Positions 1 to 8,597 of a stretch of DNA of 64,000 nucleotides are shown one piece after another. Both the position numbers and the translations under genes were made by a program. The DNA comes from Streptomyces sp. SolWspMP-5a-2. GTDB taxonomy: Bacteria > Actinomycetota > Actinomycetes > Streptomycetales > Streptomycetaceae. Positions within the stretch are counted from its first letter, which is position 1; every line of letters starts with the position of its first letter. Location of the stretch: positions 17,873 to 81,872 of the forward strand of contig NZ_FMCI01000168.1 in the NCBI RefSeq assembly GCF_900091845.1, written 5' to 3'. The notes below the pieces were generated by a model that was not told the DNA's origin, did no database searches, and saw only the letters and a program-made list of their open reading frames with translations.

Positions 1-467
1 GCCGGCCCCCCGGGCTGCGGCGGGCGGCCGAGAACGCCCTCGCCGACGCCCGTCTCACCCCGCGGGACATCGACGTGGTCTTCGCCGACGGAGCGGGCGT
101 CCTCGCGCTGGACCGCGCCGAAGCGGATGCGATCAGCGGGCTGTTCGGGCCGCGCGGAGTGCCGGTGACCGTGCCCAAGACGATGACCGGCAGGCTCCTG
201 GCGGGCGGCGCCGCTCTCGACGTCGCCACCGCGCTGCTCGCCCTGCGCGACGGGGTGATCCCGCCGACCGTCAACGTGCCGGACCCCGCGCCCGACTACG
301 GCCTCGACCTGGTGACCGACAGACCCCGGGACACCGCGCCCCGGTCGGCCCTGGTGCTGGCCCGCGGCTACGGGGGCTTCAACGCGGCCCTCGTGCTGCG
401 CCGAACCGACGACCGACCGTACGACACCGACGAGAGGACCACGGCATGTCCACAGGCGCCACGGTGA
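1..467 (+). CDS. Type II PKS chain length factor (KS-beta), 3' part only
   Basis: Only the C-terminal part (about 154 codons) is inside the window; the start lies to the left. The reading frame is open from base 3. Segments such as VFADGAG, PKTMTGRL, ALDVATALLALRDG, PPTVNV and ALVLARGYGGFNAALV match the end of the KS-beta subunit of minimal aromatic polyketide synthases, which pairs with KS-alpha and sets chain length. The PKTMTGR form, rather than the KS-alpha version with its catalytic histidine, favours KS-beta. The 3' end overlaps the ACP gene by 22 bases, so the two are probably translated together. Confidence 0.9.
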   Translation, partial: RPPGLRRAAENALADARLTPRDIDVVFADGAGVLALDRAEADAISGLFGPRGVPVTVPKTMTGRLLAGGAALDVATALLALRDGVIPPTVNVPDPAPDYGLDLVTDRPRDTAPRSALVLARGYGGFNAALVLRRTDDRPYDTDERTTACPQAPR

Positions 468-718
468 CCCTGACCGATCTCACCCGGATGCTGCGGGAGA
501 GCGCGGGTGAGGAGGAGGGCGTCGACCTGGACGGGGACGTCCTGGACGTCTCCTTCGACGACCTCGGCTACGACTCCCTGGCCATGCTCGAGGTCATCGG
601 CCAGGTCCAGCGCGAGTACGGCGTCCGGCTGCCGGACGAGACGGTCGCCGACGCGGACACCCCGCGCGCCCTGCTGGCGCTGATCAACGCGGGCGGCGAC
701 CTTCCCGGGGCCGGGTGA
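446..718 (+). CDS. Acyl carrier protein of the type II PKS
   Basis: A 90-residue protein of the normal size for a discrete type II PKS ACP. The phosphopantetheine site is the serine in GYDSLAMLEV near residue 43, in the usual (D)SL context. It follows KS-beta in the standard KS-alpha/KS-beta/ACP order of a minimal PKS and would carry the growing poly-beta-ketone. Its ATG lies inside the KS-beta gene. Its stop is close to the next gene (acyltransferase), which has a GTG overlapping the stop and a better ATG 36 bases further on. Confidence 0.92.
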   Translation: MSTGATVTLTDLTRMLRESAGEEEGVDLDGDVLDVSFDDLGYDSLAMLEVIGQVQREYGVRLPDETVADADTPRALLALINAGGDLPGAG

Positions 719-753
719 AGCGGCACCGCGCCACGCGACGGGAGGAGACCCGG

Positions 754-2439
754 ATGCGCTCCACAGCTCATGTTCAACTGTTGCTGTCCACAGAGGAGTT
801 GACGGTACCCGAGACGGTCGGGGCGCACCGTCCGCAGGGTGACCTGCGGGGTGTCCGCACCGCGCTGGCCGCCCACGGCCTCGTCGACGCGCCGACGCGC
901 GCGGCGGCCGTGGTGGTGGTGACCCGGGACGCCCCGCCGCCGGGCGGCACCGCCGTCGACGGGGTCCCCGTCCGGACGGCGGACTCCCTGCTCGGCGCCC
1001 TGGCACTGGCGCACAGGACGCTCGCGGACGGCGCCGAGGACCTGGTGCTGGTGGTGAGCCTGCCCGGCGCGCCCGGCACGGTCCGGGTCACCCGGGTGAC
1101 CCGGCGCGGGGCTCCCCGCGATCGGGAGCCGGACGGGACACCGGCCGACGACACCTCGCGGCTGCTGCTCTGGTCGGGCCGCACCCCGGCGGACGCGGCC
1201 GGGAGCCGGGCCCGCATGCGTGCGGTGGCCCGCGCGTTGACCGACGACGTGTTCCGGGCGCTGCCCGCGGTGGTGCCCTGCGGTCCGGCGGCGGGGGCCG
1301 TCAGGGGAGCGGCCCTGTGCCCACGCGCGGACCCGGCCGCCGCCCTCGACGCCGCCGAGCAGGTCACGGCCGGCCGGCCCCGCCCGGTGGCCCTGCTCTT
1401 TCCCGGCCAGGGCTCGCAGCACGCCGCGATGGCGGCCGGGCTCTACGCGCGGGACCAGGTGTTCACCGAGGCCGTCGACACGGTCCTCGGTCTGATGGGC
1501 GCCGAGGGCGCGGCGGTCCGCGCCGACTGGCTCAGCCCGCACGATCCGGTCGTCCCGGTCGACGACGTCCGGCGGGCGCAGCCGCTGCTGTTCGCCGTGG
1601 ACTACGCGCTCGGCTCGATGGTCATGAGCTGGGGGGTCCGTCCGACGGCCCTGCTCGGGCACAGCGCGGGCGAACTGGTGGCGGCGGTCTTCGCCGGTGT
1701 GGTGTCCCTCGGGGACGCGGTCGCGATGATGCGGTCCCGTGTCCGGCACGCGCTGTCGGTGCCCGCCGGGGGGATGCTCGCGGTGGCCGCGTCGGCAGAG
1801 CGGTTGCGGCCCTACCTGGTCGGCGAGGTGGCCGTGGCCGCCGTCAACGCCCGGCTCCAGACGATGCTGGCCGGTCCGGCGGCCCCGCTGTCCGCCGTCG
1901 GGAAACGGCTGCGGGACGACGGGTACACGGTGGTGACGGTGCCGGCGACCAGCCCCTTCCACTCCCCCGCGATGGCACCGGCCTCGGCGGCCGTCGAGCG
2001 CGCGTACGCCGGCATGAGGTTCCGGCCCCCCGGCCTCGCGCTCTACTCCGGCTACACGGGCGGGCTGATGGGCGAACGGGAGGCGCTGAGCCCGCGGTTC
2101 TGGGCGCGGCAGATCACCGACACGGTGTACTTCGGACCGGCCCTCGACCAGTTGCTCGCCGCGGAGGACATGCTGCTGGTCGAGGCGGGCCCGCGGCAGA
2201 CGCTGACGTCGTTCGCGCGCCGCCACCCGGCGGTGCGCAGCGGGGCGAGCGCGGTGGCCCCGCTGCTTCCGGCCCGCCCGAGCGACCCGGCGGCGGACCG
2301 CAGGACCGTGCTCGGCGCGGTGTCCCGGCTGTGGACCGAGGGCCACGACCTGGACACCGCGGCACTGGAGACCCTGTGGAGCGGCGGCCCGGGGACCCAG
2401 GCCCGCGGACCGCTGCCGGCGGCGGGACGACGACGATGA
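754..2439 (+). CDS. Acyltransferase (malonyl/acyl-CoA:ACP) with N-terminal extension
   Basis: 561 residues from the ATG at 754, which is preceded by GGGAGGAG at good spacing; a GTG at 715 overlapping the ACP stop is the alternative. The C-terminal part (about 215-530) is a FabD-type acyltransferase with LFPGQGSQ, the nucleophile motif GHSAGE (Ser near residue 304) and SPFHSPAM, the malonyl-type signature. The first ~200 residues are not part of a normal FabD; a stretch around VRTADSLLGALALAH resembles a degraded ketosynthase core. Discrete ATs occur in aromatic PKS clusters that use non-acetate starters (family knowledge), where they supply or edit starter or extender ACP. Exact substrate unknown. 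Confidence 0.85.
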   Translation: MRSTAHVQLLLSTEELTVPETVGAHRPQGDLRGVRTALAAHGLVDAPTRAAAVVVVTRDAPPPGGTAVDGVPVRTADSLLGALALAHRTLADGAEDLVLVVSLPGAPGTVRVTRVTRRGAPRDREPDGTPADDTSRLLLWSGRTPADAAGSRARMRAVARALTDDVFRALPAVVPCGPAAGAVRGAALCPRADPAAALDAAEQVTAGRPRPVALLFPGQGSQHAAMAAGLYARDQVFTEAVDTVLGLMGAEGAAVRADWLSPHDPVVPVDDVRRAQPLLFAVDYALGSMVMSWGVRPTALLGHSAGELVAAVFAGVVSLGDAVAMMRSRVRHALSVPAGGMLAVAASAERLRPYLVGEVAVAAVNARLQTMLAGPAAPLSAVGKRLRDDGYTVVTVPATSPFHSPAMAPASAAVERAYAGMRFRPPGLALYSGYTGGLMGEREALSPRFWARQITDTVYFGPALDQLLAAEDMLLVEAGPRQTLTSFARRHPAVRSGASAVAPLLPARPSDPAADRRTVLGAVSRLWTEGHDLDTAALETLWSGGPGTQARGPLPAAGRRR

Positions 2440-2624
2440 TCACGCGCGTCCTGCGCGCCGTGTCCCGGGCGATGATCGCGGCGGGCGGCATCTGGGTGTA
2501 CGTCCCGCCCGTCCGCCCGCTCGACGCCCCGGCACCCGGCCACCCGGAACGGCTCGGGCACGGCACACCGCTCACCGAGACGGAGCGCGCCCTGGACCGC
2601 GCCCTGCGCGACGGACCCGGCTGA
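2436..2624 (+). CDS. Small conserved protein coupled to the AT (DUF6059-like)
   Basis: 62 residues. The ATG overlaps the stop of the acyltransferase gene (ATGA), which argues for translational coupling and a real gene. The N-terminus is basic then hydrophobic (MITRVLRAVSRAMIAAGGIW), followed by a proline-rich stretch (VYVPPVRP) and a short charged C-terminal helix. It resembles the small actinobacterial DUF6059 proteins often found inside type II PKS operons. No function is known to me and no catalytic motif is visible. Confidence 0.6.
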   Translation: MITRVLRAVSRAMIAAGGIWVYVPPVRPLDAPAPGHPERLGHGTPLTETERALDRALRDGPG

Positions 2625-2815
2625 CGGACGCCCAGGCCCGGTCGGGCCCGGCGGACCGCCGACCACCGGACGCCGATGCAGCCGCCGGTGAAACCGCCGC
2701 GGCCTCGACACCCGGACGTCCCATCGCCACCGACCGCCCCAGCGCCGCCGGACGTCGGCCGCACGGGCTTCCGCCCCCGCGGCCGGCGTCCGGCGGGCCG
2801 GGTCAGCCGCGCGCG

Positions 2816-3853
2816 TCAGTACGGGCCCTGGAAGCCCGCCGCCACGTCCGCCAGCGCGGGCAGGTCGCCCGGGGCCTGGCCGCACAGGCGCAGGCATGCC
2901 TCGACGACCCCGGCGGCGCCCGGGTGGAACGCCTCCTCCAGGGGCCAGGACACCGGGGCCGGGCTGTCCGGCAGGGTGAGGCGCCGTACCGGGGCGGTCA
3001 GGGCCTGCGGTATGTGTTCCGCGACCACCGCCGCGACCTCCGCGCTGAATCCGTAGCGGGCCCAGCTGGTGTCGGCCACGACCAGCCGGCCGGTCCTGGC
3101 CACCGACTCGCAGATGATCCGGTCGTCGAGGGGACGCAGGGTGCGCACGTCGACGACCTCCACGCTGATGCCCCGCCCGGCCAGTTGCTCGGCGGCGCGT
3201 TCCGCCTCGTGCACCATCAGGGAGGTCGCGACCACGGTGACGTCGTCGCCCCTGCGGGCGATCCTGCCGACGCCGAAGTCGATCGGGGTGGCCTCCTCGG
3301 GCACCTCCCCGGTGAGCGGGTACAGGTTGCGGTTCTCCACCAGCACGACGGGGGTCTCCCCGGTCAGCGCCCGCACCAGCAGCCCCTTGGCGTCCGCGGG
3401 TGACGCGGGCGCCGCCACGTGCAGGCCCGCGTAGTGGGCGAAGGTGGCGTGCGGGCTCTGCGAGTGCGTCGCGCCCTGCCCCCAGCCCCGCCCGACGACC
3501 CCGCGGGTGACCACGGGCACCCCGCCCTTGTCGCCGCCGTACATGTAGCGCCACTTGGCGGCCAGGTTCACCAGCGGGTCGAGCGCGAGGAACATGAAGT
3601 CGGCGCGGGTGTGCACCAGCAGCGGGCGCAGTCCGGCCGCCGCCGCTCCGATCGCGAACCCCGCCATGGCGTTCTCGGAGTTGGGCACGTCGATGACGCG
3701 TCCGGCGCCGAACCGCGCGTACGCCTCCTTCGTGGTGCCGAAGGTGCCCTTGATGTCGTCGACGCCCTCTCCCGCGACGAAGATGCTGTCGTCCGCCGCC
3801 ATGCACTGCACGGTGGCCTCACTGATCGCCTGTCCATAGGTGAGAGTGCGCAC
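2816..3853 (-). CDS. 2-oxoacid dehydrogenase E1 component, beta subunit
   Basis: 345 residues from a GTG start. It has the transketolase pyrimidine-binding and C-terminal domains of E1-beta: FVAGEGVDD near residue 26, then a region of the form DPLVNLAAKWRYM, and VVDVRTLRPLDD in the C-terminal half. It pairs with the E1-alpha gene 32 bases upstream to form a thiamine-diphosphate enzyme that decarboxylates a 2-oxoacid, or a ketose-derived unit, and passes the acyl group on. No E2 or E3 gene is in the window. The polyketide context suggests starter-unit supply rather than central metabolism (inference). Confidence 0.9.
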   Translation of the reverse strand: MRTLTYGQAISEATVQCMAADDSIFVAGEGVDDIKGTFGTTKEAYARFGAGRVIDVPNSENAMAGFAIGAAAAGLRPLLVHTRADFMFLALDPLVNLAAKWRYMYGGDKGGVPVVTRGVVGRGWGQGATHSQSPHATFAHYAGLHVAAPASPADAKGLLVRALTGETPVVLVENRNLYPLTGEVPEEATPIDFGVGRIARRGDDVTVVATSLMVHEAERAAEQLAGRGISVEVVDVRTLRPLDDRIICESVARTGRLVVADTSWARYGFSAEVAAVVAEHIPQALTAPVRRLTLPDSPAPVSWPLEEAFHPGAAGVVEACLRLCGQAPGDLPALADVAAGFQGPY

Positions 3854-3885
3854 GGGTCCTGGTCCTCCTCGTCGAGTGCACCCGG

Positions 3886-4869
3886 TCAGCGGGGCACGGG
3901 CTGGTAGGCGCCGTCGAGCAGGGCCTCGACGTCGGGGAACGGCTGCTGTCGGACGTGGGCGACCGCGTCGCGGATCTCCTCGCGGCACTGCTCCCGCCAG
4001 TCGGCGACGGTCCGGTCGATGCCGGGGTCCCGGTCGCGCAGGGCGTCGGCCGCCCGTGCGATCGGGCAGCGGGCGATCCACGCCTCGGTCTCCTCGACCG
4101 GCCGGTATCCCTGGCCGTGACCGTGGTCGTGGCCGGGACCGACGTGTTCGCGCCAGCGGTAGGTCGCCAGTTCGAGCAGGTAGGGTCCGCCGCCGTCGCG
4201 GCAGTGCCGCAGCGCCGTCAGGGCCGCGTCGTGGACGGCGAACACGTCGTTGCCGTCGACCTGGACGGCGGTCACCCCCGCGGCCTCGGCCCGGTCGCGG
4301 ATCGTCGGGCCCGCGGGCTGCCTCGCGGCGAGCGGGGAGGAGATGGAGTAGAGGTTGTTCTCGCAGACGAAGACGACCGGGGCGCGCCGCACCGCCGCGA
4401 GGTTGAGGGACTCGGCGAAGACGCCCTCCTCGGTCGCGCCGTCGCCGAAGAAGGTGACCGCGACCCGAGTCCCGCCCCGGCGGGCGAAGGCCCAGGCGGT
4501 GCCGACCGCCACGGGGATCATCTCGCCGAGGATGGCCGCGGAGCCCGCGAAGCCCGCCGTCCGGTCGACGAGGTGGATGGAGCCGCCCCGGCCGTGCGCG
4601 CAGCCGGACTGCCGGCCGTACAGCTCGGCGACCATGGCCGTGAGGTCGCCTCCCTTGGCGAGGTAGGGGGCGTGGGAGCGGTGGGCGGTGTAGACCCAGT
4701 CGCCCGGCCTGGTGGCCGCGCAGACGCCGACCGCGGTCGCCTCCTGGCCGATCGAGAAGTGGGTGGGGGTGCGCATCTCCTGCTCGTCGCGGTAGTGGTC
4801 GGCGAGTGTCTCCTCGACGACACGGATGCGCACCATGTCTCGGAGCAACCGGGCAGGGCCGGACGTCAT
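3886..4869 (-). CDS. 2-oxoacid dehydrogenase E1 component, alpha subunit
   Basis: 327 residues, the normal length of a pyruvate/acetoin/branched-chain type E1-alpha. The thiamine-diphosphate motif is clear: FFGDGATEEG followed by ESLNLA and CENN. HRSHAPYLAKGG and GRGGSIHL are also typical. It is transcribed ahead of the E1-beta gene, away from rmlA, from the shared upstream region. The pair could make a branched or other acyl starter, or a two-carbon hydroxyacetyl unit as in the NapB/NapD-type enzymes of naphthyridinomycin; the sequence alone does not choose. Confidence 0.92.
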   Translation of the reverse strand: MTSGPARLLRDMVRIRVVEETLADHYRDEQEMRTPTHFSIGQEATAVGVCAATRPGDWVYTAHRSHAPYLAKGGDLTAMVAELYGRQSGCAHGRGGSIHLVDRTAGFAGSAAILGEMIPVAVGTAWAFARRGGTRVAVTFFGDGATEEGVFAESLNLAAVRRAPVVFVCENNLYSISSPLAARQPAGPTIRDRAEAAGVTAVQVDGNDVFAVHDAALTALRHCRDGGGPYLLELATYRWREHVGPGHDHGHGQGYRPVEETEAWIARCPIARAADALRDRDPGIDRTVADWREQCREEIRDAVAHVRQQPFPDVEALLDGAYQPVPR

Positions 4870-5241
4870 TCGGGCCTCCTCGCAGCCAGTTCCGGGGCGC
4901 CGGGCCCGCGAACGGTGCCGAGCTGCCGGACGGCGCCCCTCCTCGGAGCCCTATCGTCGGAGCGTGCCCTAGAGGACTGGTGAAGCCCGCCTCGACACCC
5001 GGGGCGGCCGCGGTGCCGAACCGCCCCTGGGGCAACGGGAGTCGAGCCCCGTTCCAGAGGCAGCCGAGCCAGGTGCGGTGCGGTGGACTCCTCCGTGCGG
5101 ACCGGTGACGAGGTGTTCGACGGACCGGCACGGCCGTCGGAACGGACCGGTGACCTTCGCGCGGGGCCGCCGCTCGCGGCAGACCCGCCGGCCGGACCGC
5201 TCGTCCCGACCCGCACCCGACGTCCGAAGGGGCACGCGCGT
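4870..5241 (+). other. Divergent intergenic region between E1-alpha and rmlA
   Basis: 372 bases with no convincing gene. It must hold promoters for the leftward E1 operon and probably for rightward rmlA. I found no clear palindrome or consensus promoter. Confidence 0.5.
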
Positions 5242-6114
5242 ATGAAGGGCATCATTCTCGCCGGCGGGACCGGGACCCGGCTGCACCCGATCACCATCGG
5301 TACGTCGAAGCAGCTTCTTCCCGTGGGCGACAAGCCGATGATCTACTACCCGCTCTCGGTGCTCATGCTCGCGGGCGTCCGGGACATCCTGATCATCACC
5401 AACCCCGCCGACACCGCGCGCTTCACGACGCTCCTCGGTGACGGCTCCCACCTCGGGCTGCGGCTCACCTACGCGGAGCAGGACACCCCGCGGGGCATCG
5501 CCGACGCGATCCTGATCGGCGCCGAGCACATCGGGGACGGCCCGGTGGCGCTCATCCTCGGCGACAACATCTTCCACGGCACCAGCTTCTCGGAGACCCT
5601 CGCGGCGAACGCGAGGGACGTCAGCGGCTGTGTGCTGTTCGGCTACCCGGTCAACGACCCGCAGCGTTACGGCGTCGGGGAGACCGACGCGGACGGCGTC
5701 CTCGTCGGCCTCCAGGAGAAACCGGAGCGTCCGCGCTCCAACCGCGCGATCACCGGCCTCTACCTGTACGACAACGACGTGGTCGACATCGCGAAGAACC
5801 TGCGGCCCTCGGCGCGCGGCGAGCTGGAGATCACCGATGTGAACCGGGTCTACCTGGAGCGGGGTCTGGCCAGGCTGGTCGACCTGGGCCGGGGCTTCGC
5901 CTGGCTGGACACCGGGACACCGGAGTCGCTGCTCCAGGCCGGCCAGTACGTGCGGACGCTGGAGGAGCGCCAGGGCGTGCGCATCGCCTGTCTGGAGGAG
6001 ATCGCGCTGCGGCTCGGCCTCATCGACGCCGACGCCTGTCACCGGCTGGGGTCGCGGATGGCCGCCTCGGGCTACGGCCAGTACGTCATCTCCATTGCCG
6101 CCGAACTCCGCTGA
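5242..6114 (+). CDS. rmlA: Glucose-1-phosphate thymidylyltransferase (RmlA)
   Basis: 290 residues, the short secondary-metabolism type. It makes dTDP-glucose from dTTP and glucose-1-phosphate, the first step of dTDP-deoxysugar synthesis. Visible motifs are the nucleotidyltransferase signature MKGIILAGGTGTRLHP, the sugar-phosphate residues in SKQLLPV, LILGDNIFHG, and EKPERPRSN. The ATG at 5242 was chosen because the conserved N-terminus starts exactly there; GAAGGGG lies about ten bases upstream. It converges on rmlB, and the two share a hairpin between their ends. Confidence 0.95.
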   Translation: MKGIILAGGTGTRLHPITIGTSKQLLPVGDKPMIYYPLSVLMLAGVRDILIITNPADTARFTTLLGDGSHLGLRLTYAEQDTPRGIADAILIGAEHIGDGPVALILGDNIFHGTSFSETLAANARDVSGCVLFGYPVNDPQRYGVGETDADGVLVGLQEKPERPRSNRAITGLYLYDNDVVDIAKNLRPSARGELEITDVNRVYLERGLARLVDLGRGFAWLDTGTPESLLQAGQYVRTLEERQGVRIACLEEIALRLGLIDADACHRLGSRMAASGYGQYVISIAAELR

Positions 6115-6140
6115 GCCACAAGGGGGTTGAGCGGGCGAGC

Positions 6141-6179
6141 GCGGGCCGGCGCCGGACGTCGTCCCCGGCGCGGGCCCGC
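6141..6179. terminator. Hairpin between convergent rmlA and rmlB
   Basis: 15-base arms (6141-6155 and 6165-6179) with one mismatch and a 9-base loop, nearly all G/C. It lies between two converging genes and could end transcription from both sides. There is no T tract, as is usual in Streptomyces. Confidence 0.6.
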
Positions 6180-6193
6180 CGCGCTGCCCCGGA

Positions 6194-7189
6194 TCAGCCG
6201 ACCGGGGCGTCGAGTGCGGCGGCGCGGTGGGCGAGCGGCTCCCACCAGTCGCGGTGGTCCCGGTACCAGCGGACGGTGTCGGCGAGCCCGCGGGCGAAGT
6301 CCACCCGGGGCGCGAACCCCAGCTCCTCGCGGATGCGGGTGCCGTCCAGGGAGTAGCGGCGGTCGTGTCCCGGGCGGTCCGCGACCCGCTCCACCCGGTC
6401 CCAGCCGACGCCGAGTTCGGCGAGCACCCGCTCGGTCAGCGCGCGGTTGGTCAGCTCCGTGCCGCCGCCGACGTTGTAGGTCCGCCCGGCCCGGCCCGAC
6501 TCCAGGACGAGCTGGACGGCCCGGCAGTGGTCGTCGACGTGCAGCCACTCCCGGACATGCAGGCCGTCTCCGTACAGGGGTGCCTTGCGCCCGTCGAGGA
6601 GGCGGGTGACGAACAGCGGGATGATCTTCTCGGGGAACTGGTGGGGACCGTAGTTGTTGCTGCACCGGGTGACGGTGGTCCACATCCCGTAGGTGCGGTG
6701 GAAGGCGCGCACCAACAGGTCGGAGGCGGCTTTCGAGGCGCCGTAGGGCGAGTTGGCCTCCAGCGGGGACGCCTCCGTCCACGAGCCGTCCTCGACCGAG
6801 CCGTAGACCTCGTCGGTCGAGATGTGCACGAAGCGCTCCACGCCGGTCCGCCGGCAGCATTCGAGGAGGGTGTGGGTGCCGACGACGTTGGTGGTGACGA
6901 AGGGCGTGGAGCCCGCGATGGAGCGGTCCACGTGCGACTCGGCGGCGAAGTGCACGACCGCGTCGTGTCCTGGCAGCAGGTCGAGGAGCAGGTCGCGGTC
7001 GCGGATGTCGCCGCGCACGAACGTCAGACGCGGGTGCGCGGGCGGCAGGCTGGTGAGGGTGCCCGAGTAGGTGAGGCTGTCCAGCACGGTCAGCCGGGTC
7101 CCGTCGTGCCCGGGGTAGGCGCCGGAGAGGAGGCTGCGGACGTAGTGGGAACCGATGAATCCGGCGCCGCCGGTGACGAGGAGCCTCAC
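6194..7189 (-). CDS. rmlB: dTDP-glucose 4,6-dehydratase (RmlB)
   Basis: 331 residues from a GTG start. It is an NAD-dependent extended SDR that turns dTDP-glucose into dTDP-4-keto-6-deoxyglucose. It shows the Rossmann motif VTGGAGFIGSHYVRS, the active-site region THTLLECCRR with HISTDEVYG, the catalytic YGASKAASD, and SNNYGPHQFPEK. With rmlA it shows that the neighbouring aromatic polyketide is probably glycosylated; the later sugar enzymes and glycosyltransferase must lie outside the window to the left. Confidence 0.95.
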   Translation of the reverse strand: MRLLVTGGAGFIGSHYVRSLLSGAYPGHDGTRLTVLDSLTYSGTLTSLPPAHPRLTFVRGDIRDRDLLLDLLPGHDAVVHFAAESHVDRSIAGSTPFVTTNVVGTHTLLECCRRTGVERFVHISTDEVYGSVEDGSWTEASPLEANSPYGASKAASDLLVRAFHRTYGMWTTVTRCSNNYGPHQFPEKIIPLFVTRLLDGRKAPLYGDGLHVREWLHVDDHCRAVQLVLESGRAGRTYNVGGGTELTNRALTERVLAELGVGWDRVERVADRPGHDRRYSLDGTRIREELGFAPRVDFARGLADTVRWYRDHRDWWEPLAHRAAALDAPVG

Positions 7190-7516
7190 GGGCGCGCACC
7201 CCCGGGCTCGTGGCGCGGCCGGTCGGCTCGCTCACCGTCGTCGCGGGACGTCTCCGCCGTGCGCCGCGTCCCGTACCGTTCCGAGGCCATCTTCCGCTCC
7301 CGCCGGTCGCCGTGTCGGTCCGTCGAGGATGGCAGCCACCCGGTCGCGGAGCCGTCGACCGTCACTCGAGCCCTCGCCCGGGACCGGGAGCGGGTGCGGC
7401 CGGGCAGCGGTGCTGTCACGGGTCTCGGGCGGCGCGGTCCTGTTGGCTGTTCCGTGGTGATGACGCCTCCGGCACCCCCGGGCCCGGGGCGCGACAATTT
7501 CCGGGTGTCCCGGTGC
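7190..7516. other. Intergenic region at the edge of the type II PKS cluster
   Basis: 327 bases between the start of rmlB and the end of the NmrA-like gene. It should contain the rmlB promoter. I see no supported gene or repeat; it is a reasonable right boundary for the aromatic polyketide cluster. Confidence 0.4.
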
Positions 7517-8359
7517 TCACCACCGGGCCGCGTGCTGCCGGACGAACCCGGCGAAAGTGCGGGGCGGGCGGCCGGTCAGGTCCCGCACCGCGGTGCTGAT
7601 GTGGTCGTCCCGGCCCGTCCGGATGCCGGCGTCGACGGAGGCGAGGGCGGTCGCGAAGGCGTGCGGCATGCCGGACGCGCGGTAGACGTCCGCCTGTTCG
7701 GCGACGCTGACGGGCACGACGCGGATCGGTCGGCCCGTGTGGTGGGAGATGATCTGCGCCGCGTCCTGGTAGCTCAGCGCCTCCGGCCCCGTGAGCAGGT
7801 GGTCGCGCGGGGCGTGGGTGTGGCCGTCGGGCGTGGCCAGCAGTGCGGCGGCCACCGCCGCGATGTCACCGGCGTCGATCCAGCCCACCCGCCCGGTCGT
7901 CGCGGCGGTGCGGATGTCACCGTGTCGCCGGATGCGTTCACCCAGCGGGTGGGGGGCCAGGAAGTTCTGCATGAACCCGGAGGGACGCAGCACCACCCAT
8001 CCGGGCCGGGCCCGCACGTGCGCGGCCAGTTCCAGAGCGCCGGGGGCACCGGGCAGCACGAGGGCGGAGCCGAGCAGCACCACCCGGCGCACGCCGAGGC
8101 GTTCGGCCTCGGCCAGGAACGGCCGGACCAGCGGCATCGGGTCCGTGGTGTGCACGGGAGGCACCAGGTAGACCCGGTCCGTCCCGCGCAGCGCTTCGGG
8201 ATGGGTGGCCGGGTCGTTCCAGTCGAACCGGACCGCCGCCGGGGCTCCGGCCGGCGGGGTGCGGGAGGCCACCCGGACCGGCACGCCGCGTTCGCGCAGC
8301 AGCGCGGCCAGGACGCGGCCCGTCTTCCCGGTGCCGCCGGTCACGAGCACGCCGGTCAT
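7517..8359 (-). CDS. NmrA-family NAD(P)-binding reductase
   Basis: 280 residues. The N-terminal MTGVLVTGGTGKTGRVLA is a Rossmann dinucleotide site of the atypical SDR (NmrA/YtfG) type. VYLVPPVHTTDP, VVLLGSALV and a PSGFMQNF segment are typical of quinone- or azo-reductase-like NmrA proteins. There is no YxxxK pair, so it may be a redox sensor or a quinone reductase. It is divergent from a MmyB-like regulator at 8598, a common pairing in Streptomyces, so the regulator probably controls it. Start ATG at 8359 overlaps the end of a possible 35-codon leader gene. Confidence 0.8.
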   Translation of the reverse strand: MTGVLVTGGTGKTGRVLAALLRERGVPVRVASRTPPAGAPAAVRFDWNDPATHPEALRGTDRVYLVPPVHTTDPMPLVRPFLAEAERLGVRRVVLLGSALVLPGAPGALELAAHVRARPGWVVLRPSGFMQNFLAPHPLGERIRRHGDIRTAATTGRVGWIDAGDIAAVAAALLATPDGHTHAPRDHLLTGPEALSYQDAAQIISHHTGRPIRVVPVSVAEQADVYRASGMPHAFATALASVDAGIRTGRDDHISTAVRDLTGRPPRTFAGFVRQHAARW

Positions 8360-8463
8360 CGGGTGGCCTGCGCGCTCAGCGAGCCGAGCAGTTCGGGCAG
8401 TGTGCCGGCCGGCGGCAGCTCCAGCAGCAGGCGGGAGGTCTCTTCGGACGTGCGTGGTGACAC
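8356..8463 (-). CDS. Possible 35-residue leader ORF coupled to the NmrA gene
   Basis: A GTG-started frame encoding a short peptide with a leucine-rich middle (RLLLELPPAGTLPELL). Its TGA overlaps the ATG of the NmrA-like gene as ATGA, which suggests translational coupling. No family is recognised and no strong ribosome site was seen, so it could also be untranslated leader sequence. Confidence 0.3.
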   Translation of the reverse strand: MSPRTSEETSRLLLELPPAGTLPELLGSLSAQATR

Positions 8464-8546
8464 GGTGGTTCTCCAGCGGTCTGCGCGACGGGTGACCGCA
8501 CCAGAGTGGCCGCGCGGGCGGCACCGCGGAACGCACCGGTAAGCCC

Positions 8547-8561
8547 CGGACCACTGGTCCG
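8547..8561. promoter_or_regulatory. 15-bp palindrome, probable operator of the MmyB-like regulator
   Basis: A perfect inverted repeat CGGACCA-C-TGGTCCG, 37 bases before the GTG of the regulator at 8598 and upstream of the divergent NmrA gene. Its place in a short divergent promoter makes it a good candidate binding site for the regulator. Confidence 0.5.
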
Positions 8562-8597
8562 TGGATAAGCGGGGCGGCCCTGTGCCAGCCTGACCGG

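Noticed and set aside
5242..7189. Sugar genes as part of antimycin biosynthesis
   Set aside because: Antimycins are not glycosylated and the genes are beside the type II PKS genes.
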